Translations under genes and position numbers: made by a program | The notes under the pieces: model-generated | Database searches by the model: none | The model's input: the letters and a program-made list of their open reading frames with translations, nothing else | What the model was told of the DNA's origin: nothing | Shown here: in pieces, positions 9,201 to 16,600 of the stretch | Layout of the letters: each line of letters starts with the position of its first letter | How positions within the stretch are numbered: position 1 is the stretch's first letter | Assembly (NCBI GenBank): GCA_037447655.1 | Contig: JBBHKE010002419.1 | Location: 171,854-193,784 of the forward strand | Direction of reading: 5' to 3' | From: Zygnema cylindricum | Lineage: Eukaryota; Streptophyta; Zygnematophyceae; Zygnematales; Zygnemataceae | DNA: 21,931 nucleotides

Positions 9201-11922
9201 GCCAAAATATCTCCTAAAAATTTCGCCCCAATGGAAGGTTTTCTCGGCAACAAGTGCGTTCACCTCCTCCTCTCCCCCTCTCCTTTCCTCTCTCCCTCTC
9301 CCTCTCTCCCTCTCCCTCTCCTTACCCTAAACTGCTCTCCCTCGGCCGTCGTATCTCCTAAAACTTTTGCCCCGACGGAAGATTTTCGGGGCAGTCTCGG
9401 TTTTCCGGGCGGCTGCGAAAAATTTTCCGACGGAAAAGCGGCGCCTCCATGTGCATTCAGTAAAACACAGAAACAGTGGTCTGTTTCCGTTAAGACCTGA
9501 GAAACTGTTTCCGTTAAAACCTGGTAAACGAAAAAAAAAAAAAAAAAAAAACAGATACACACATCCGTACACATAAATTAGTGTTGAACCTGTTTTGGAC
9601 CTTTTTTTCGAAACCGAAATGAAAAAGAAAATCGAGGGAAAAACTCGAAAGCACGGGTCTGTTTGAAATTTCTGTCACACATAAATAAGTTTTGAAGTTT
9701 TTCTGAAGGAAAAAAGAAAAAATGTAAGGAAAAAGAACGATTGTATACGATCAATTTTATGCACGTGATTAGGGTTGAAACAATTTCCGCGGGAAACCCG
9801 GAAACGGACCCGGGAAAACTCCAAAATAGTGTTGAACTTTTTTTCTCTTTTGTTTTTAGGAGGAAAGCACGGAAACGGACACTTTAAAATTCTTCACACG
9901 TAAATTAGTGTTGACATCCTTCTAGAGAATAAACTCAAAAAAGGGAAGGAAAAAGACAAAAAAAAGTCAAAACTTGGTAGAAGTTACAGTTTATTGAAGG
10001 CAAAAACTTAGAAATGTTGGAAATAAGTCCATAAGGAGAATGTCCTCACATTTCCATTTCCCCAAAACTTGAAAATAAATTTACTTCCACATTTCCCTTT
10101 TTTTGGCTCAAAACTTCAAAATAAAATTGTACTTTTTTCCATCTTCCACCTTTTCAATTCCTTTTCTCCGAAGCTTCAACAAAGAAATTGTACTTTCTTC
10201 AAAATTTTAGTCTCATATTAGACAAAAAAAATTCCGGTCTTCCCTTAAAAATTTCCTCCCAAATTTTCTCTCTTTAAATTCCCAAACAAATCCCCAAAAA
10301 AATAACCAGCAAATAAAAAATAAAAATCCCTATATACGCATATAATCCTAAAACACTTGATCGCCCTTAAGACTTAGTTTCCTAAAAACAACACTAATGT
10401 TATGGGATTTAATTGTTTTAATTTTACTTACTACATTTGAAAAAAATAAAAAATAGAATTAAGAAAAAAAAAAAAATTACCACCCCTTCAAATGTGTCGT
10501 CGTAGTCATCGATTGCGAAGCAAATCTCCGGATACGCCGACACCGTCTCTTGGGCCTGCCACGAAAAGACAATTGCAAAAGACAAAACCATAAAACAAAA
10601 CAACCACAAAAGGACAAAATTGCCAAGGAAACAAAATGACAAAAACACATAATCACAAAAAGAGAATTCCAAAAAGACAAAATTGCAAAAGAAAATCACG
10701 GAAGGACAAAAAACATAAAAACATGAACACAAACAAACAGAAAACAAAGGATCGAGACAAAAACAAAGACAATAAGAGTGAAAGGAGACAAAAAGAGAAA
10801 GAAAAAGAAAAAGAAAAAGAATCTCTCCTGCAAAAGAAAAAGAATTGGGATCGGATCTTTATAATTTGATGACTACCGACTCTCAAAAAAAAAAAAAAAA
10901 AAAAAAGATACCTTTGCGGCATCCATGTCTATTCGAGCTCGACTCGGAGAAGCAAACACCCTCTTTGTAACCTAAAAAATAGGAAAAACCCCATGTTCTT
11001 TTTTTTTTTTGTTTCTTATCTTACAACAATTCAAAAATACAAAACAGAATAAAAACAAACAAACTAAAACAAAAAAAGCCGAAAATCATAACAAAAACTG
11101 ATGAAAACATCAGCAAAAATTAAAACTTACGGAAATTGTCGGTTGAAAAATGTGCGAAAAAATAAAAAAGATAGAAAAAATATAAAGAAAAAAAAAGGCA
11201 GGAAAGAAAAAGTACATAACAAAAATAAAAAAGTGAATTATGAAAAATGAACGAGAAAATTAAGTTTTTCAATTGAAACTGCTGATAAGTTACCACCCAA
11301 AAAAAAAAAAATGTCGAAAATGTTGAAATGTTGTCAACTTTCGTAGATGTGTTTTAAAAAATAAAAGCATCGAAGTTGAAAAATACGAAAGGAATATAAT
11401 ATAAATAAAAACATATTGTACCTATATTTACAAACAAAAAAATATTTACAAATAGAGCTAAAATAAAAATAAAAATACAACCAAAATAAAAATACAAATA
11501 GAACTCAAATAAAAACATAAATACAATTAAAAAAATTTAAATATAAAATACACCTAAAATAGTACCTTAAAAATGGGGTCCACAGGACTGTTGGGATCCC
11601 GCTTATGATTCTCGAGAGCTTGTCGACTGAAAACAAAAAAAAAAGAAAAAAACTTTCCACTTTTACTATGAGAAAATTAAAAAAAAGGAAAAAAAATATT
11701 AGATAAATTTTCTGATAATTTATGAAAAAAAGATGTCTACAAACCGATTTTTTTTCGAAAAATTAAACAAGCTTCAGATTCGCTAAAGTAATCCTCTACT
11801 TCCCCTCCCAGCTCCAGGCATCCGTCCCTCTCTCCTTTCCTCTCCCTCTCCCTCTCCCTCTCCCTCTCCCTCCCCCCAGAGAGAGAGGGAGGTAGAGAGA
11901 GAGAGATACCAGTGAGAGAGAG

Positions 11923-11961
<39 letters not shown>

Positions 11962-11980
11962 AAAAGAGAGAGAGAGAGCA

Positions 11981-12031
<51 letters not shown>

Positions 12032-12050
12032 AAAAGTGAGAGAGAGAGCA

Positions 12051-12095
<45 letters not shown>

Positions 12096-13588
12096 GAGAG
12101 AGAGAGAGAGGGAGAGAGAGAGAGACCTGCAAACTGCGACAGTGAGAGTATAGGCAGTGTGACAAATCAGGTTGAGATAGAAAGATCTCCTCCAGTCGAC
12201 CAAAGAACTGCTATCTCCCACTACTTTATCAAGCTGTCAAAAAAAAAAAAAAAGGGAGAAAAACAAAGTTCTGTTTTTAAATTCCGCAACATAAATTCCG
12301 CAAAATAAATTTCGCAAAAAAATTCCAAAGACAAAGTCAGTTTTTTGCAAAACAAATTTTCCGAAAAAAATTCCACGAACAAATTTCCACTGATAATGTT
12401 CGATAAATAATTGCTCCCGAAAAATAATAAAAATAATAATAATTGTTCCCTTTCCATAAAATCGAGAAATGCAATTAACTTCCAGGGAAAAAAAATAGTT
12501 TTGTTTTTCATTTTCTTGACATTTATTCAAATTGATGCTTGTCCAGTTGTCCTATTCATTTATTTTATTTTATTTTATTTGTTATGAAACTATGGTCATC
12601 GAATTTTCACTATGATATTAAATATTTTTTAACTTACATCGGAACCTAACCGATGAACGGAAGAAATTGGATCGAATTCCCAGAAAAAAAAAGTGAAAAT
12701 AAATAATAAAAAAAAAAAACTTGTGATATTAAAAAAACAGAGAAACGAAAAATGATTATGAAAAAAAAAATGAATATGAAAATAATAGTTTTAACTTATA
12801 TCAAGAGAACAGAAAAAGAGCGGATCGAAAAAAAAAATGAATATGAAAATAATAACTTAAACTTACATCAGGACCCGACCGACGAACAAAATAAGGTTTA
12901 TTTCTTTCGGAAGAAAAACTATTTTCCAAACCTCCATTCTCCTCTGGTTGACTTGTCTGAAAAAGAAAAAAAAAAAAAAAAAGTAAAAAAGAAGAAAAAT
13001 GGCGTTGAAAAAAAGAAAATAAAAAAGAAAATAGCAAACGAGAGAAAAAAATGTTCAAAAAAAAAAAATGATGAAACGAGAAAATTAAAAAAAACTTGTT
13101 AAAAAAGTGAAAGAAATCAATTGTTAAAAAGAGAAAAAAAAAAGTTAGAAGGAGAAAATTTAAAGAAAATTGTAAAAAAGTGAAAAAAAAAATGTTATGA
13201 AAGAGAACATTTAATAAGCAAATCGTTAAAAAAAGGAAGTTTTCAACCTTTTTTTCCCCCAAAAAAAATCAAATTGTGAAGGTAAGGAGTCAAAAACAAA
13301 AAAAAAGGGATAAAGAAAATCTCCCAGAATTGCCGGATTCCTAAAATTTGATTTTTCGCTTTCGGATGGATAATGATCAAACCTTTGAGGGAAGAAAAAA
13401 AAAAAAAAAGCTAAATAGTGGAAATATGTGGGTTTTTTTTCGTAATTTTTAGGGCTTGGGAACAAAAATAAAAAAAGACTAAATTGTGGAGATGTATGCA
13501 TGTTTTTTTTTCTTTTTCTTAATTTTTTTTTTTTTTTTGGATATGGATAACTCACATGTTTTATTTGAATTATTTTCCAAAATTTAAG

Positions 13589-13631
<43 letters not shown>

Positions 13632-16600
13632 AATCCTACCGTTATTGAATCTACAAAGTTTCGGAGATGCCCCAAAACAGACGGCTGCGTACAAATTCCC
13701 CCTTTTTTTCCTTTAAAAGTTTATTAAAAAATTATAAAAATAATGCCAGTTTTTATTTTGACATTAAAATATTCTTCAACTCGGTCGATTTTCCATATAC
13801 ATTTTTTGTGAATTTCGAATCGTAAAATAACTTATAATAAAAAAAATCCAATAACTTTCAAAAACAAACCACCCTATTAAATAAAGAAATAAACTAATTA
13901 ATGAATATATTTCAGAAATATACTTAAAAAAAAACAACTCCACCACCTTATCCACATTAATTTCCACATTCCAACCCTAACTCTAAAATCTTTCAAAAAA
14001 AAGAAACCATCCAGAAAAAAACCTTCCAAAAAAAAAAACACTTTCCCAAAAAAAAAAAATCCACACCTCCTTACGAACAAAAAACAACATATCGTCGAAC
14101 AGAGCTCCGCGACTCTGCCCTCCTCCTTCCCCTTCTCCTCCTCCTCCTCCCCCTCCTCCTCCTCCTCCTCCCTCGCCCTTTCCCTCTCCCTCTCCCTCCA
14201 CAACTCCTCCATTAATAAAATATAAATCGACCATTTCTCTCCAATACCGAGGCTCCATAAGGTCCGAGGCGTCTAAAGGGGCGATATAGGACCCGGGCCG
14301 AGGGAGAGAAACCGAGTGTTTCCTCACTATTTCCAGTATGTCTCTTCGACTGGAAGAGAGGGAGTGAGAGGGAGGGAGAGAGGGAGAGGGAGGGGAGTGG
14401 GAGAGGGAAGGGAGTGGGAGAGGGAGGGGAGTGGGTCAGGGAGGGGGGTGGCATAGGAGGGAGAGGAGGAAATGGAGGAAAAAAGGAGGAAGGGGAGGAT
14501 GGAGAGGAGGGGGGAAAAAAAAATTAGAATCACTTTGAAACTGAGTGCTTCCTCACTATTTCCAATATGTCTCTTTGACTGGAGGCGAAGAGGGAGAGGG
14601 AGGGAGAGAGAGAGGGGGAGAGGAGGGAGAGATGGAGTGGAGGGTGAGGGGAGAGGGAAAGGGAGGGGAGAGGGAGGGGAGTGGGAGACAAAGAAAAGCA
14701 AATTAGAATCACTTTGAGACCGAGTGTTTCCAAATTACTTCTAGTGTGCCTCTTCGACTGGAGGATAGGGAGAGTGAGGGAGTGGAGGGAGGGAGGGAGG
14801 GAGAGAGGGAAGGAGAGGGGGGGAGGGAGGGAGTGGAGGGAGAAGGAGAGGGGAGGAGAGAGGGAGGGGAGTGGGAAAAAAAAAAATAGAATCACTTTGA
14901 GACCGAGTGTTTCCTCACTTTTTTCCAGGATGTCTCTTCGACTGGAGGAAAGGGAGAGGGAGGGAGAGAGGGACAGGGAGGGAGAAGGACGGGAGTGGGA
15001 AAAAAGCAAATTAGCATCACTTTGAAACCGAGTGCTTACTCACTATTTCCAGTATGCCTCTTCGGCTGGAGGAGGAGAGGAAGAGGGAGGGAGAGAGGGA
15101 GTGAAGGGAGAGGGAGAGGGAGGGGAGTGGAAGGGGACGGGGAGTGGGGAGGAGAGGGAGGGGAGTGGGAGGGGAGAGGGAGGGGAGTAGGAGAGGGAGA
15201 GGGAGGGGAGAGGGAGAGGGAGGGGAGTGGGAGGGGAGAGGGAGGGGAGTGGGAGGGGAGAGGGAGGGGAGAGGGAGAGGGAGAGGGAGGAGGAGAAGGA
15301 GAGAGAGGAAGGGAGAGAGGGGGGGAGGGGGAGATGGAAAGGGAGAGGCGGGAGAGGGAGAGGGAGAGGGAGAGGAGGAAAGGGAGGAAGTGCTTTTCAA
15401 TAGGAAGAAGAAAGGAGGAAGGAGGAGGAAGAAGAGGAGGGGAAAAAAAGAAAATTAGAAGAACCTTAACAATGTCAAAAAGATTTCCCGGGTTGTAGGA
15501 GGGCGAGAGAGGGAGAGGACGAGGGGGAAGAAGAAAGGAGGAGGAGGAACAAGAAAAGATAGTAGCTTATAATAACTTTAAGATGGGAGTGTTTTCGAAC
15601 AATTTCCAAAAGAGCTCTCCAAATTAGAATAACCTTAACAATATCAAAAAGATTTCTCGGGTTGTAGGAGGGCGAGAGAGGGAGAGGACGAGGGGGAAGA
15701 AGAAAGGAGGAGGAGGAACAAGAAAAGATAGTAGCTTATAATAACTTTAAGATGGGAGTGTTTTCGAACAATTTCCAAAAGAGCTCTCCAACTGTGTGTG
15801 TGTTTGAGAGAGAGAGAAAGAGTGAAAGTGAGAGAGAGAGGGAGGGAGAGAGGGAAAGGGAGAGAGGGACAGAGGGAGAGAGTGATAGAGATAGAGGGAG
15901 AGAGAGAGGGAGAGGAAGAAGAAAGAGGGAGAGGAAGAAGCGAGAGGGAGAGCAATTGCCATTAAATTAACATCTTACAGCATTAAAATCGAACAATAAA
16001 AAAAAAAAAGATGTTACGACAGACATGTTTGGTCATTGTACAAAGTTGAAATAATAATATCAATAATAAAACAAAAACAAATCTTGACAATTTACCTTAT
16101 TTGATTTGCATTTCCATAGTTTACATTATTTTTACCGAAATCTCTCTTCCCCGACATTTCTCGCGAAATATTCGATTTCTGGCCTGACCTTCTGTTGCTC
16201 CAAAAACAACATAAAATAAGTCAACATCTTACAAAAAAAAGTCAATAACTTCAACTTTTACAAAAAGAAAGTCAATAACTTCAACTTTAACAAAAAAAAA
16301 TATCAATAAAACAAGTAAAACGGAGACAAATAAGAAACTATTCACAAATATTTGCATAAATTGTTGTTGAAAATCTGCAGGGATAAAAAAATAAAAGGAA
16401 AGAAGTCGAAAAAGTATGGAGATTTCTCGACTTTTTACTACAATTTTTTCCCGGACAGGAAAAAAAAATAAGTCGAGTTCTGTACTTCACTTACATTAAA
16501 AAAAGCACTGCAGATGTACGGAAAACAAATTTAAATCCTTTTTACTGCACTTTTTGTAAAATATTTCCTTAAAAAAGGTACCAAATTGATGTTTTTTCGG

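Noticed and set aside
8290-9400. CRISPR-like array of repeats and spacers
   Set aside because: The repeats derive from the end of a eukaryotic exon, the spacers are one hexamer repeat, and unit lengths vary. This is not a CRISPR.
11737-12221. Long open frames on both strands (Ser-Leu, Arg-Glu repeats)
   Set aside because: They are the translation of a GA/CT dinucleotide tract that is open in several frames at once. Only the flanking exon 7 and possible exon 7b parts have real sequence complexity.
13290-13385. Additional exon on the minus strand (FDHYPSESEKSNFRNPAI)
   Set aside because: It has an acceptor-like CTCAAAG, but no usable GT donor follows within the open stretch, and exons 5 and 6 already join in phase without it.
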